A DNA stretch of 40,263 nt from Gemmatimonas sp. Lineage in GTDB: Bacteria; Gemmatimonadota; Gemmatimonadetes; Gemmatimonadales; Gemmatimonadaceae. The translations under genes and the position numbers were made by a program. Below the pieces are notes generated by a model. The model was not told the DNA's origin. It saw only the letters and a program-made list of their open reading frames with translations, and searched no databases. The stretch covers positions 1 through 40,263 of the forward strand of contig JAABRO010000026.1 in the NCBI GenBank assembly GCA_011390885.1, read 5' to 3'. Each line of letters starts with the position of its first letter. Position 1 is the stretch's first letter. Below, piece by piece: positions 24,764 to 33,634 of the stretch.

Positions 24764-25990
24764 TCAGCCCGTGGACCAGCGCTGCGAGTGCGCGCGCCGC
24801 AGGTGTCGCGTCAACGACGGGTCAAGCGTCACCCCGCGCCGGGCCATCACGCGAGTCGCCGTCGTGAGGAATCGGTCCACGTCGAAGGTGGCGTACGGGG
24901 CACCGCCGCCCCAGGCGAACGGGTCCACGACTTTCGGAGGCATGCGGTCCACGACGTTCGCCCCCGCGCCGAGCACGCAGCCGGTCGTCAGGCGCAGACC
25001 GATGCCGGTCTTCACGTGATCGCCGAACAGGGTGCCGAGAAACTGCAGCCCGGTGTCGCGCACGCCGTCCGGCGTCCACAGCGCGACGTGGCCGTACGTG
25101 TTCTTGAGGTTGCTGGTCGTGGTGCCCGCACCGAGGTTCACCCACCGGCCGAGCACCGAGTGCCCCACGAAGCCGTCGTGTCCCTTGTTGGCATGTCCGA
25201 GGAAGATCGACGCGCTCACTTCGCCGTTCACCTTGCACAGCTCGCCGATTGCGCTGCCGCCCACGCGCCCGCCGCTGATCACGCTGCCGGCACCCAGGTG
25301 GCACGGTCCCTGGACCCGCGAGAACGCCTGCACGAGGGCGTCGCGTCGCAGCAGCACCGGCCCCTGCGTCGTGTCGAACACCGTGTGCGGCTCCACGCGC
25401 GCGCCGGCCTCCAGCCAGACGGCATGGGCGCCGAGCACCGTCGCCCCGCTGTCCTCCGGCAGCGGGACGCACGCCTGCGCCCGCGCGAGTCGCGGCAGAT
25501 CCGCCAGCAGCAGCGGGGACAGCAGGCCGATCAGCTCCCACACCTCGTCCACCCAGTGCCCCTCGATGGCAGCGCCGGCCCGGCGACCGTGGTGACGTCG
25601 GGCCAGCGCCTCGAGCGTCAGGGTGCCGTCGGCGAACGACGCGGCCGGCTCATCGTGCGCGAGCCGCACGGCGGCGACGCGGTCTGCGCAGCGATAGAGT
25701 GGCGCATCAGACGGCATCGGCGCGAGCGCCACGGCGCAGCGGGCGTTGACCACGAGCGTGCCGGCGCGCAGCACACCACGCACCGAGGCCGGCGACCACG
25801 GCTCGCGAAAGTCCCGCATCGCCGGTCCCGCCGCAAAGCCGCGCGCGGTGAGTCCGCTCGCCAGCGTCCACCGCTCGCGCACGACGAGGGCACCCACGCG
25901 CATCTCGCTCCACGGGCGCGTGAGCGAGAAGGGCTCGAAGCGGCGCGCACGCGCGTCGTCATAGCAGACGAGCCCCGGGCGCGATGCCAT
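24764..25990 (-). CDS. GlmU-like putative sugar nucleotidyltransferase/acyltransferase
   Basis: The N-terminal part (CYDDARARRFEPFSLTRPWSEMRVGALVVRER split across residues 7-38) matches the alternative GlmU family seen in Bacteroidetes and relatives, which lacks the classical pyrophosphorylase P-loop. From about residue 230 a left-handed beta-helix follows (LGAGSVISGGRVGGSAIG, KVNGEVSASIFLGHANKGHD, NLGAGTTTSNLKN). Proteins of this kind are predicted to make UDP-GlcNAc from glucosamine-1-phosphate. The ATG at 25990 is chosen because the domain begins there; an open frame extends upstream into the manC gene without similarity. It lies 5 nt after manC. The assignment to UDP-GlcNAc is family-level inference; another sugar is possible. 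Length is 408 residues. Confidence 0.82.
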   Translation of the reverse strand: MASRPGLVCYDDARARRFEPFSLTRPWSEMRVGALVVRERWTLASGLTARGFAAGPAMRDFREPWSPASVRGVLRAGTLVVNARCAVALAPMPSDAPLYRCADRVAAVRLAHDEPAASFADGTLTLEALARRHHGRRAGAAIEGHWVDEVWELIGLLSPLLLADLPRLARAQACVPLPEDSGATVLGAHAVWLEAGARVEPHTVFDTTQGPVLLRRDALVQAFSRVQGPCHLGAGSVISGGRVGGSAIGELCKVNGEVSASIFLGHANKGHDGFVGHSVLGRWVNLGAGTTTSNLKNTYGHVALWTPDGVRDTGLQFLGTLFGDHVKTGIGLRLTTGCVLGAGANVVDRMPPKVVDPFAWGGGAPYATFDVDRFLTTATRVMARRGVTLDPSLTRHLRRAHSQRWSTG

Positions 25991-25995
25991 GCGCG

Positions 25996-27027
25996 TCAGG
26001 GCTCCCGCAGGTCGGGGGGGAGCGACTCCACGAGCGTCTTGAGGTCCGCGGCCCGGGCGCGCGTGGTCACGAGCACCACGCCGTCGCGCACGACGACGAC
26101 GAGGTCGGAGACTCCGTACAGCACGACTGGTGCTCCTTCGGTGTGCACCACGTTGTCGCGCGCGTCGAGGGCGTGCAGCCGTCCGAAGGCTGCGTTGTCC
26201 TGCGCGTCGTGCCGGCGCACGCGGTGCAGCGCCGCCCACGTGCCCACGTCATCCCAGCCGAAGTCACCGGGCACCACCAGCACACGCGCGCTGCGCTCGA
26301 GCACGCCCACGTCGATCGCCACCGACTGCACGGCGGCAAAGAAGGCGTCCCGGTCGGTCGCGTGCGCGGCCAGCGCGGGCGCGACCTCGGGCGTCAGTAC
26401 GCGAATCTCGGCGAGCAGGTCGCCCACGCACCACGCGAAGATCCCCGAGTTCCACAGGAAGCCGGCCGCAACCATCGCCTCGGCGCGCGCCACGTCGGGC
26501 TTCTCGACGAAGCGCGCGACCGCGCGCACGTCCCCGGTCACCGCGTCGCCCGGCTCGATGTAGCCGAAGCCGGGATCGGGTCGCGAGGGTACGATGCCCA
26601 CGGTCACCAGCGCACGCCGCGTCGCGGCGATATCGCCGGCGTGCCGCAGCGTTGCACGAAAGCCCTCCACGTCGCCGATCGCCCAGTCGGCGTGCACGCA
26701 CAGCATGACCGCGTCCGGTCCGGCCTGGCGCTCGATCTCCAAGGCCGCCCACGCGAGCGCAGCCGCGGTGCCGGCCGGGCGCGGCTCCGGGATCACATGC
26801 TCCGCCGGCAGCTCGGGGAGCAGGGCGCGCACGGCCGGCGCGAGCGTGGCGTTCGTGAGCACGAGCGTGCGCGAGGCCGGGGCGACCGGCGCGAGGCGCG
26901 CCAGCGTGTCCGCCAGCATCGGCGCGTCCGTCACCAGCGGCAGCAGCTGCTTCGGACGGGTCGGCATGGAGAGGGGCCAGAAGCGACTCCCCACACCGCC
27001 GGCCAGCACGACGCACCAGAGGCTCAT
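25996..27027 (-). CDS. manC: Mannose-1-phosphate guanylyltransferase
   Basis: This enzyme makes GDP-mannose for glycans. The nucleotide motif LAGGVGSRFWPLS is at residues 8-20, followed by RPKQLLPL, with PGFGYIEPG, FVEKPD, WNSGIFAW and GDFGWDDVGTW in order. At 343 residues it contains only the nucleotidyltransferase and its beta-helix end, without the C-terminal phosphomannose isomerase cupin of longer ManC/AlgA proteins. The ATG has GGAGG 8 nt upstream and overlaps the stop of the response-regulator gene by 4 nt. Why a receiver domain is coupled to it is unclear. Confidence 0.92.
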   Translation of the reverse strand: MSLWCVVLAGGVGSRFWPLSMPTRPKQLLPLVTDAPMLADTLARLAPVAPASRTLVLTNATLAPAVRALLPELPAEHVIPEPRPAGTAAALAWAALEIERQAGPDAVMLCVHADWAIGDVEGFRATLRHAGDIAATRRALVTVGIVPSRPDPGFGYIEPGDAVTGDVRAVARFVEKPDVARAEAMVAAGFLWNSGIFAWCVGDLLAEIRVLTPEVAPALAAHATDRDAFFAAVQSVAIDVGVLERSARVLVVPGDFGWDDVGTWAALHRVRRHDAQDNAAFGRLHALDARDNVVHTEGAPVVLYGVSDLVVVVRDGVVLVTTRARAADLKTLVESLPPDLREP

Positions 27028-27446
27028 TGCGGATCCTCCGTCCCGTCGCGCGCGTCGGGATCGTCGATCCCGGTCAGCGCGAGGGCGCGCGTGTACAGCC
27101 GCCGCGGACTGAACGGCTTGGTCATGAACTCCGACACGCCGAGTGCATCGGCTTCGCGATACTGCGCTTCCTGGCCGGCGGCGGTGAGGATGAGGCACGG
27201 GAGCGCGGCCCACTGCGGATCCTGTCGCACCACGCGCAGCACCTCGATGCCGCTCATGCCCGGGAGCATGAGATCGAGGATCAGCAGCTGCACGGCGGGA
27301 GTGTGGGCGAGCGCGTCCAGGGCGGCGGGCCCCGACTCGGCGAGGGTGACCTCGAACGGCCCCTGCTCGAGGCGCGTCTTGATGATGCGGCCGATGTGCG
27401 GCTCGTCGTCGACGACGAGGACCTGAGTCGCGGCGGGCAGCGTCAC
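27024..27446 (-). CDS. Receiver-only response regulator
   Basis: The 140-residue protein is a single CheY-like receiver with all key residues: VVDDEP, the phosphorylation site in LILDLMLPGMSG, Thr in ILTAAG, and the conserved Lys in TKPFSPRRL. There is no output domain; the last 15 residues are an acidic tail (DDPDARDGTEDP). The GTG start at 27446 is 7 nt after the roadblock gene's stop, and the ATGA overlap couples it to manC. No kinase lies in this operon. The nearest one is the histidine kinase at 29960-31171 in the opposite operon. A role through protein contact is inferred. Confidence 0.92.
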   Translation of the reverse strand: MTLPAATQVLVVDDEPHIGRIIKTRLEQGPFEVTLAESGPAALDALAHTPAVQLLILDLMLPGMSGIEVLRVVRQDPQWAALPCLILTAAGQEAQYREADALGVSEFMTKPFSPRRLYTRALALTGIDDPDARDGTEDPQ

Positions 27447-27453
27447 CGCGGCG

Positions 27454-27807
27454 TCAGATCAGCGCCGCGATCTGCGGCCGGTGGCGCCGCAGGTCGAACA
27501 GCAGCTGGGCGAGGTTCGCTTCGCGGCGGACGAGCACGAGGAGGAACGCGTCGGCCGAGACGGCGGAGACCACCGCGAGTCCGTGCTCGTACTCGAGCAC
27601 CGACAGACCGAACGCACCGCGACCGAGCGCCTGCGCCAGCTCGGACGCCGCGCCGACCAGCGGCGGCACATGTGCCGCGAGCCCGTCGGCATCGAGGCCT
27701 GCCTCCACGGCCCCGTCGATCAGCAGGCCGTCGCGGCCCAGCACGACGACGGCGTCGACCCCCTCGCGGCGCCGCAGGGCGCTGACCAAGTCACGAATGG
27801 TGGGCAT
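27454..27807 (-). CDS. Roadblock/LC7-domain protein
   Basis: The 117-residue protein has the roadblock pattern: an N-terminal helix (IRDLVSALRRREGVDAVVVL), a beta-turn with GRDGLLIDGAV, a helix with AAHVPPLVGAASELAQAL, and a long beta-hairpin ending in VSADAFLLVLVRREAN. Such proteins (for example MglB) regulate small GTPases or act in two-component and polarity complexes, yet no Ras-like GTPase gene is present here. ATG 27807 is preceded by GGAG about 9 nt upstream. It is the first gene of the minus-strand operon, with a possible promoter at 27886-27915. Confidence 0.85.
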   Translation of the reverse strand: MPTIRDLVSALRRREGVDAVVVLGRDGLLIDGAVEAGLDADGLAAHVPPLVGAASELAQALGRGAFGLSVLEYEHGLAVVSAVSADAFLLVLVRREANLAQLLFDLRRHRPQIAALI

Positions 27808-27885
27808 ACGGACGAACTCCGGCGTGAGTGGGACGAACGCTGTCCTCGCGCGGCGCGCCCGGTCGGGCAGTGCGGTGCCGAGGGC

Positions 27886-27915
27886 ACGGTAGTGAACGAG
27901 CGGGGCGGGCGTCAA
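27886..27915 (-). promoter_or_regulatory. Possible promoter of the roadblock-manC-walJ operon
   Basis: On the minus strand TTGACG (27915-27910) is followed after 18 nt by TACCGT (27891-27886). The -35 is good and the -10 weak. The predicted start is about 75 nt before the roadblock ATG. The divergent spacer 27808-27997 holds no other feature except the opposite promoter at 27974-28002. Confidence 0.4.
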
Positions 27916-27973
27916 GAGCAACGGGGAGGGCGCCGCGCGCACCGCATGCTGAGGGCACGGCCTGCGGAATCGC

Positions 27974-28002
27974 TTGCCCGGACACGAGTTGCGGGGTATG
28001 CT
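27974..28002 (+). promoter_or_regulatory. Possible promoter of the lipoprotein-serS-gat operon
   Basis: TTGCCC (27974-27979), a 17-nt spacer and TATGCT (27997-28002), four of six at each box. If real, the ATG at 27998 lies inside the -10 box and cannot be the start codon of the lipoprotein, which would then begin downstream. Confidence 0.3.
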
Positions 28003-28669
28003 ACCGGGTCATTCGAAACATCGACACTGCTCCCTCCGCGAGGCTGTCCTGCTGCACCGCATCCGACATTCGTCATCATGGACGGCGCGTACCCAGCGAG
28101 CACTCCGCCGCGTGGCCGTGCTGCTGCTTGGCCTCACCAGCCTGACCGCTTGCAGCGATGACGACCCGTTCCGGCCGGTGGCAACCTCCCCCAACGTCGT
28201 CACCGGACTCGGGCTGGCGGCGCTCTCCACCGGGGTGCTCGCCCCCACGGCGATCGATTTCGTCAACCTGCGCGCGGTGCGCCCGACGCTCGACGGCACG
28301 GGGACGGTGAACTTCCAGGTGGCGCTCGACCTCGACGCGCAGGGGCAGGTGGTGCTCCTGCCGGTGCTCGCGATGCTCAGCCCGCCGACCGGCTCCACGT
28401 CGGTTGGATTGGCGCGCACCGACGCCACGTTCGAACAACTCGCCCGCGCACCGACCGGCGGCTTCGTGACCGACTCGGCCGTGACCGCCGCCGTGGGCGA
28501 GACGTGGGTGGTGCGCCTCAACGCCGGCCTGTGCGCCTTCGGCGACCCGTTCTACGCCAAGTTCGTCGTCGATGGTGTGAACCTGACCACGCGCCGCCTC
28601 GCGGTCCGCTTCCTCCTCAATCGCAACTGCGGCTACCGCGACCTCACCGAAGGGTTGCCGCGCAACTGA
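27998..28669 (+). CDS. Predicted lipoprotein of unknown function
   Basis: A hydrophobic signal (VAVLLLGLTSLTAC) ending in a lipobox cysteine is followed by SDDDPFRP. The mature part, about 165 residues, is beta-rich, with two late cysteines (in NAGLCAFGDPF and NRNCGYRDL) that could form a disulfide. I do not recognise a family. The start is uncertain. ATG 27998 gives a 45-residue N-region before the hydrophobic core and overlaps a possible -10 box; GTG 28112 gives a very short signal. No good Shine-Dalgarno decides between them. The Asp residues after the cysteine could influence sorting; surface exposure is only a guess. serS follows 7 nt downstream. Confidence 0.65.
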   Translation: MLPGHSKHRHCSLREAVLLHRIRHSSSWTARTQRALRRVAVLLLGLTSLTACSDDDPFRPVATSPNVVTGLGLAALSTGVLAPTAIDFVNLRAVRPTLDGTGTVNFQVALDLDAQGQVVLLPVLAMLSPPTGSTSVGLARTDATFEQLARAPTGGFVTDSAVTAAVGETWVVRLNAGLCAFGDPFYAKFVVDGVNLTTRRLAVRFLLNRNCGYRDLTEGLPRN

Positions 28670-28676
28670 GTTCGCC

Positions 28677-29954
28677 ATGCACGATATCCGCCTCCTTCGC
28701 GACCAGATGGACCATCTCCGCGAGGGGATGCGGCGCCGCGGCAAGCTCGCCGAGCTCCAGCCGCTGCTGGACCGCGCCGAGCAGCTCGAACGGGAGCGGC
28801 GCGAGGCCATTCGCGCCGCCGAAGACGCCCAGTCGCAGCGCAACCGGATTTCACAGGACGTCGCGCAGCGTCGTCGCGCCGGCGAGGACGCCGAGGCGCT
28901 GATGGCCGAGGGCCGCGCCGTCGGTGCGCGCATTGCCGAGCTCGAGGCGCGCCGCCAGGCGGTCGACGGGGAGATGCAGGACATCCTCCTCCAGCTCCCC
29001 AATCTCACGCTCGACGAGGTGGCAGAAGGCGGCGAGGAGGCCAACACCGTCGTTCGTACATGGGGCACCACGCGCGAGGGGGAACAGGGCATCGCGCCCC
29101 ACTGGGAAGTGGGCGAGGCCCTCGGCGTGCTCGACCTGCCACGCGGCGCGAAGATCTCCGGCAGCGGCTTCATCGTGTATCGCGGTCTCGGCGCGCGCCT
29201 GGTGCGCGCGCTCATGAACCTCATGGTCGACACCCACGTCGAGGAACACGGCTACGAGGAGCTGTGGGTGCCGCTGCTCGTCAACCGCGCCACCATGACG
29301 GGCACGGGACAGCTGCCCAAGTTCGAGGACGACATGTACGCCGTCCCTGACGACGACCTGTTCCTCATCCCCACCGCCGAGGTGCCGGTCACCAACCTGT
29401 ACCGCGACGAAATCCTCGATGCCGCCGAGCTGCCGCGGGGCTTCGTGGCGTTCAGCGCCTGCTTCCGCCGCGAGGCTGGCTCGGCGGGCAAGGACACGCG
29501 CGGTCTGTTGCGCGTGCACGAGTTCGACAAGGTCGAGCTCGTGCGCTACGCCACGCCGGAGAACTCGCGCGCCGAGCTGGATCTGCTCACGTCGCATGCG
29601 GAAACCATGCTGCAGCGGCTCGAGCTGCCGTATCGCGTGCTCAAGCTGGCGGCCGGCGACACCGGCTTCTCGAGCGCCATGACGTTCGACCTCGAGGTGT
29701 TCGCGCCGGGCGTCGGCAAGTGGCTCGAGGTGTCGTCGTGCTCGGTGTTCACCGACTTCCAGGCGCGCCGCGCGAACATCCGTTTTCGCGCGGCCGCCGG
29801 CGAGAAGCCGCGCTTCGTGCACACGCTCAACGGCTCGGCGCTCGCGTTCTCACGCATCATCGCCGCGCTGCTCGAGCAGCATCAGCAGGCCGATGGCAGC
29901 GTGCGCGTGCCGGAGGCGCTCCGGCCGTACCTGGGGCGCGATACGCTGCGCTGA
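28677..29954 (+). CDS. serS: Seryl-tRNA synthetase
   Basis: SerS charges tRNA-Ser and tRNA-Sec. The N-terminal long coiled coil (about residues 28-100, rich in Arg/Glu) is the tRNA-binding arm. The class II catalytic core follows, with TAEVPVTNLYRDEI, motif 2 in FSACFRREAGSAGKDTRGLL, EFDKVELV, and motif 3 as NGSALAFSRIIAALLE. Motif 3 more often reads NGSGLAVGR, so this copy is slightly divergent, but the arginine is kept. Length 425 is typical. No T-box leader is visible upstream. It lies between a lipoprotein gene and a histidine kinase gene in one operon. Confidence 0.97.
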   Translation: MHDIRLLRDQMDHLREGMRRRGKLAELQPLLDRAEQLERERREAIRAAEDAQSQRNRISQDVAQRRRAGEDAEALMAEGRAVGARIAELEARRQAVDGEMQDILLQLPNLTLDEVAEGGEEANTVVRTWGTTREGEQGIAPHWEVGEALGVLDLPRGAKISGSGFIVYRGLGARLVRALMNLMVDTHVEEHGYEELWVPLLVNRATMTGTGQLPKFEDDMYAVPDDDLFLIPTAEVPVTNLYRDEILDAAELPRGFVAFSACFRREAGSAGKDTRGLLRVHEFDKVELVRYATPENSRAELDLLTSHAETMLQRLELPYRVLKLAAGDTGFSSAMTFDLEVFAPGVGKWLEVSSCSVFTDFQARRANIRFRAAAGEKPRFVHTLNGSALAFSRIIAALLEQHQQADGSVRVPEALRPYLGRDTLR

Positions 29955-29959
29955 CGGCC

Positions 29960-31171
29960 ATGATCCGACGCGCGTCGCCGTTCGTCTTCGTTGCGCTCGG
30001 CGTCGCCCTGCTGCTGGGGTGGTACGTCGTGTACACGCAGCGCGTCGTGGCCGAGTTGCGGCGCGCGGCGCAGCTGCAGGGACGCATGTCCTCACGGATC
30101 TACAGCGCGCTCGCCGACACCGCGAGCACGGAGGGTACGCGCCTCGAAGCGCTGCTGGCGCTCGCGGCGCAGATCCGCGAGTCGGGCGTGCCGCTGGTGC
30201 TGCTCGATCCGGACGGCAACATCGCGGACACATCGAACGTGCCGCTCCGACTCGGAACAGATGCGGCCGACTCCACGACGGACACGGCGACCCTGCGACG
30301 TCGGTTCACGGAGGACTCCGCCGCGCTGCGCGCCTACGTGCGGGAGCTCGACGCGACGACTCCACCCATCGAAGCCCCGGGGGCCGGCGCCGTGTACATC
30401 GGGGACAGTCGCCTCGTGCGCGGACTCGCGACCATTCCCCTCCTGCAGGCCGGCGCGATCGGATTGCTGCTGGCCTTCGGCGCCTGGGGACTGCGCGAGC
30501 GTGGCCGCGCCGAGCGGGAAAAGGTGTGGGCCGGCATGGCGCGTGAGTCCGCGCACCAGCTCGGCACGCCGCTCTCCTCACTCGCCGGATGGGTGGAGCT
30601 GCTGGAGGACCGCGCCGCCGACGATCCGGGTATCGGCCGCGCTGTCTCGCACATGCAGCAGGACCTGGCCCGACTCGACCGGGTGGCACATCGGTTCGAG
30701 CGGATCGGCCGCCCGCCGCGTCGTGACGCGGTCGAGCTGGGGGCGATGGTCGATCGCATGGCCGCGTACTTCGCGGCGCGCGTGCCGAAGGGTTCGCGCA
30801 AGGTGACGGTGCGTGCGGAGCACGGCGGTGAGCCGATCACGATCGCGGGCGACGCCGTGCTGCTCGAGTGGGTGCTCGAGGTGCTCACCAAGAACGCCAT
30901 CGACGCGCTCGGCGGACGCGGCGGTGAGGTGGTGCTGAGTGCGACGCCGCTCGGCGAGGGCGGAGCGCGGCTCCGGGTGCGAGACGACGGGCCGGGTGTG
31001 CCGCGCGCCATGCGCAAGAAGATCTTCGATGCCGGCGTCACCACGAAGGAGCGCGGCTGGGGCATCGGGCTCGCGCTCGCGCGCCGCATCGTGCAGGAGA
31101 ATCACGGCGGGCGGCTCGTGCTCGCCGACGAGGGCCCCGGGGCCACGTTCGACGTTATCTTGCCTGCATGA
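29960..31171 (+). CDS. Membrane-bound sensor histidine kinase
   Basis: The 403-residue protein has an N-terminal membrane segment (about 8-24), a periplasmic sensor region of about 130 residues with no recognised domain, and a second segment (about 158-176). The kinase core follows: H-box AHQLGTPLSSLAGWVEL with His199, N-box EVLTKNAIDAL, DDGPGVP and GWGIGLALARRIV. The H-box resembles the NtrB/PilS-like class. No response regulator lies in the operon. The receiver-only protein encoded at 27024-27446 in the divergent operon is the nearest candidate partner. The stop overlaps the helicase gene by 4 nt. Confidence 0.93.
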   Translation: MIRRASPFVFVALGVALLLGWYVVYTQRVVAELRRAAQLQGRMSSRIYSALADTASTEGTRLEALLALAAQIRESGVPLVLLDPDGNIADTSNVPLRLGTDAADSTTDTATLRRRFTEDSAALRAYVRELDATTPPIEAPGAGAVYIGDSRLVRGLATIPLLQAGAIGLLLAFGAWGLRERGRAEREKVWAGMARESAHQLGTPLSSLAGWVELLEDRAADDPGIGRAVSHMQQDLARLDRVAHRFERIGRPPRRDAVELGAMVDRMAAYFAARVPKGSRKVTVRAEHGGEPITIAGDAVLLEWVLEVLTKNAIDALGGRGGEVVLSATPLGEGGARLRVRDDGPGVPRAMRKKIFDAGVTTKERGWGIGLALARRIVQENHGGRLVLADEGPGATFDVILPA

Positions 31172-33633
31172 CTTCTGCGTGGCATGGCTCCCTGTTCGAC
31201 GTTCCCGCGCCCCCTCCGCCGGCGGCTGACCTCACGCGCACCCTTGCGGGCCTCAATCCGTCGCAGCGCGAGGCCGTGCTGCACGACGAGGGCCCCATGC
31301 TCGTGCTCGCCGGCGCCGGCTCGGGCAAGACGCGGGTGCTCACCTCGCGCATCACGCGCCTGATCGCGGCGCGCGGCATTCCGGCGTCGTCGATCCTGTC
31401 GGTGACCTTCACCAACAAGGCGGCCGGCGAGATGCGCGAGCGCATCGGGCGGCAGCTCGGCGAGGAGCCGCGCGGCATGTGGAGCGGCACGTTCCACAGC
31501 ATCGGTGCGCGACTGCTGCGCCGCATGGCGCCGCTGGTGGGGCGCACCGCCACGTATACGATCTACGACGAGGACGATTCGCTCACGCTGTGCAAGCGCG
31601 TGATGGAACGGCGGCGGCTCGATCCCAAGACGCTCGCGCCGAAGGCGATCCTCGCGGCCATCTCCGATGCGAAGAACGCCCTCGTGTCGGCGCCCGAGTA
31701 TGCGTCGCTCGCGCGCGATCCGTTCACGCAGGCCGTGGCGGGTGTGTATGTGGATCTCGACGATGCGCTGCAGCGCGCCAACGCCGTGTCGTTCGACGAC
31801 CTGCTCGTGCTGCCGGTGCGCGCCATGGAGCAGCACGAACACGTGCGGGCCGACCTGCAGCAGCGCTTCCGCTACGTGCTCGTGGACGAGTACCAGGACA
31901 CCAACCGCGCGCAGTATCGGTTCATCCAGCTGGTGGGCGCGGCGCACGGCAATGTGATGGTCGTCGGTGACGACGATCAGTCCATCTACGGCTGGCGCGG
32001 CGCCGACATTCGCAACATCCTCGATTTCGAGCGCGACTTCCCGGGGGCCGCCGTCGTGCGGCTCGAGGAGAACTACCGCTCCACGCCGCAAGTGCTCGCG
32101 GTGGCCAATGCGGTCATCGCCGGCAACACCGAGCGCCGTGGCAAGACGCTGCGCGCCACGCGCCCGAGCGGCGAGCCGGTCATGCGTGTGGGCACGCTCG
32201 ACGAGCGTGACGAGGCCGACTTCGTGGCCGACACGATCCTCGATCGCATCGCGCGCGCCGGCATGGCCCGCAACGAGTGCGCGGTGCTGTACCGGACCAA
32301 CTCGCAGAGCCGTGCCTTCGAAGATGCCTTCCGCCGGCGCGGGATTCCGTACCGCCTGGTGGGCGCCGTGCGCTTCTACGACCGGCGCGAGATCCGCGAC
32401 CTCATGGCGTACCTCAAGCTCATCGCCAACCCAGCCGACGACGAAGCGTTCCGGCGCGCCGTCGCCGTGCCGCGTCGCGGCTTGGGGGACACGAGCGTGG
32501 CGCAGCTCGAGGGGTTGGCGCGCGAGCACGGGGTGCCGATGCTCGAGGCGGCCGGGCGTGCCGACCTGGTCGCGTCGTTCCGGCCGGCGGCACGCGAAGG
32601 ATTCGCCGCCTTTGCCACGCTCATCGCGCAGTTCCGCGCCAAGGCCGTCGATGCGTCCGTCGATGAACTGCTGCGCGCGCTCGTCGAGGCCATCCGCTAC
32701 ACCGACCACCTGCGCGCGGAAGGGCAGGAGGGACTCGATCGCATCGAGAACGTGCGCGAGCTCATCGCCGGCGCAGCCGAAGTCGTGGCCGACGACGGCG
32801 GCGAAGTCGGCCTCACGCCGCTCGACCACTTCCTGCAGCGCGCCACGCTCGTGGCCGGAGCGGACGCACTCGATCCGAGCGCCGATGCGGTCACCATGAT
32901 GACCATGCACAACGCGAAGGGGCTCGAGTATCCGCTCGTCTTCGTGACGGGGCTGGAGGATGGCCTCTTTCCGCTGGCGCGCGCTGCGGAAGATCCCTCG
33001 CAGCTCGAGGAGGAGCGTCGCCTCTTCTACGTGGGCGTCACGCGCGCCGAGCGCACCCTGTTCCTCACGCACGCGGAGCAGCGTCGCCGGAACGGGGAGT
33101 TCATGGCGTGCGTGCCGTCGCGGTTCCTGTCGGAGATCCCCAAGGGCATGGTGCTGCGCAGCGACACGCGTCGCGTGCTCACGGAAGGGCGCGGCCGGTT
33201 CGGCGAGTCGGGCGACGACGCGTTCGGGTCGGCGTCGGGCGGATCGCGTGGCGGCGGATGGCGTCAGTCTGACGGCGGTGCCGACCGCCGGCGCTCGGCA
33301 CCCGGGCCGTACGGCAGCGCCGGGTTCGGTGGCAACGCGTTCGACGGACGCAGCCGGGTGGACGCGGGGCGGTCGCGCGGTCGTGCGGTCGATCCGTCGG
33401 CGTGGCGCGGTGGTCGCAGCAGTGAGGAGGTCGCGCCCGAGGACGAGTCGCAGGACGCGCCGGAGTTGCGCGTCGGCGAGCGCGTGCGGCACGCGAAGTT
33501 CGGCACGGGCACGATCGCCGAGTTCACCGGCGCGGGTCGTGATGCGAAGGTGCGCATCGATTTCGATGATGAGGAGGTAGGGCGCAAGACGCTCGTCATC
33601 GCGCAGGCCAAACTCGAACGTGGGTGGGAGTGA
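31168..33633 (+). CDS. UvrD/PcrA-type superfamily 1 DNA helicase
   Basis: This is a 3'-5' DNA helicase for repair and replication-restart functions. All the SF1A motifs are present: AGAGSGKT (48-55), TFTNKAAGEMRERI, GTFHS, VDEYQDTNRAQY, GDDDQSIYGWRGAD, EENYRS, TMHNAKGLEYPLVF and VGVTRAERTLFLTHA. After about residue 680 a Gly/Arg/Ser-rich linker leads to a small C-terminal beta domain (RVRHAKFGTGTIAEF, VRIDFDDEEVGRKTL), the Tudor-like PcrA/UvrD end that binds RNA polymerase in Bacillus. The 821-residue length is somewhat above PcrA (about 720-740), because of the linker and a 20-residue N-terminal extension. pcrA is the likely name; UvrD or Rep cannot be fully separated by eye. Confidence 0.94.
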   Translation: MTSAWHGSLFDVPAPPPPAADLTRTLAGLNPSQREAVLHDEGPMLVLAGAGSGKTRVLTSRITRLIAARGIPASSILSVTFTNKAAGEMRERIGRQLGEEPRGMWSGTFHSIGARLLRRMAPLVGRTATYTIYDEDDSLTLCKRVMERRRLDPKTLAPKAILAAISDAKNALVSAPEYASLARDPFTQAVAGVYVDLDDALQRANAVSFDDLLVLPVRAMEQHEHVRADLQQRFRYVLVDEYQDTNRAQYRFIQLVGAAHGNVMVVGDDDQSIYGWRGADIRNILDFERDFPGAAVVRLEENYRSTPQVLAVANAVIAGNTERRGKTLRATRPSGEPVMRVGTLDERDEADFVADTILDRIARAGMARNECAVLYRTNSQSRAFEDAFRRRGIPYRLVGAVRFYDRREIRDLMAYLKLIANPADDEAFRRAVAVPRRGLGDTSVAQLEGLAREHGVPMLEAAGRADLVASFRPAAREGFAAFATLIAQFRAKAVDASVDELLRALVEAIRYTDHLRAEGQEGLDRIENVRELIAGAAEVVADDGGEVGLTPLDHFLQRATLVAGADALDPSADAVTMMTMHNAKGLEYPLVFVTGLEDGLFPLARAAEDPSQLEEERRLFYVGVTRAERTLFLTHAEQRRRNGEFMACVPSRFLSEIPKGMVLRSDTRRVLTEGRGRFGESGDDAFGSASGGSRGGGWRQSDGGADRRRSAPGPYGSAGFGGNAFDGRSRVDAGRSRGRAVDPSAWRGGRSSEEVAPEDESQDAPELRVGERVRHAKFGTGTIAEFTGAGRDAKVRIDFDDEEVGRKTLVIAQAKLERGWE

Positions 33634-33634
33634 C

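Noticed and set aside
24764-26239. Upstream extension of the GlmU-like gene into manC
   Set aside because: The extra 83 residues have no similarity and overlap the conserved manC frame. The family begins at the ATG at 25990.
28078-28158. Short open frame starting ATGGACGGC near the lipoprotein signal
   Set aside because: It is out of frame with the lipoprotein and stops after 26 codons. A frameshift in the lipoprotein is not needed to explain the region.
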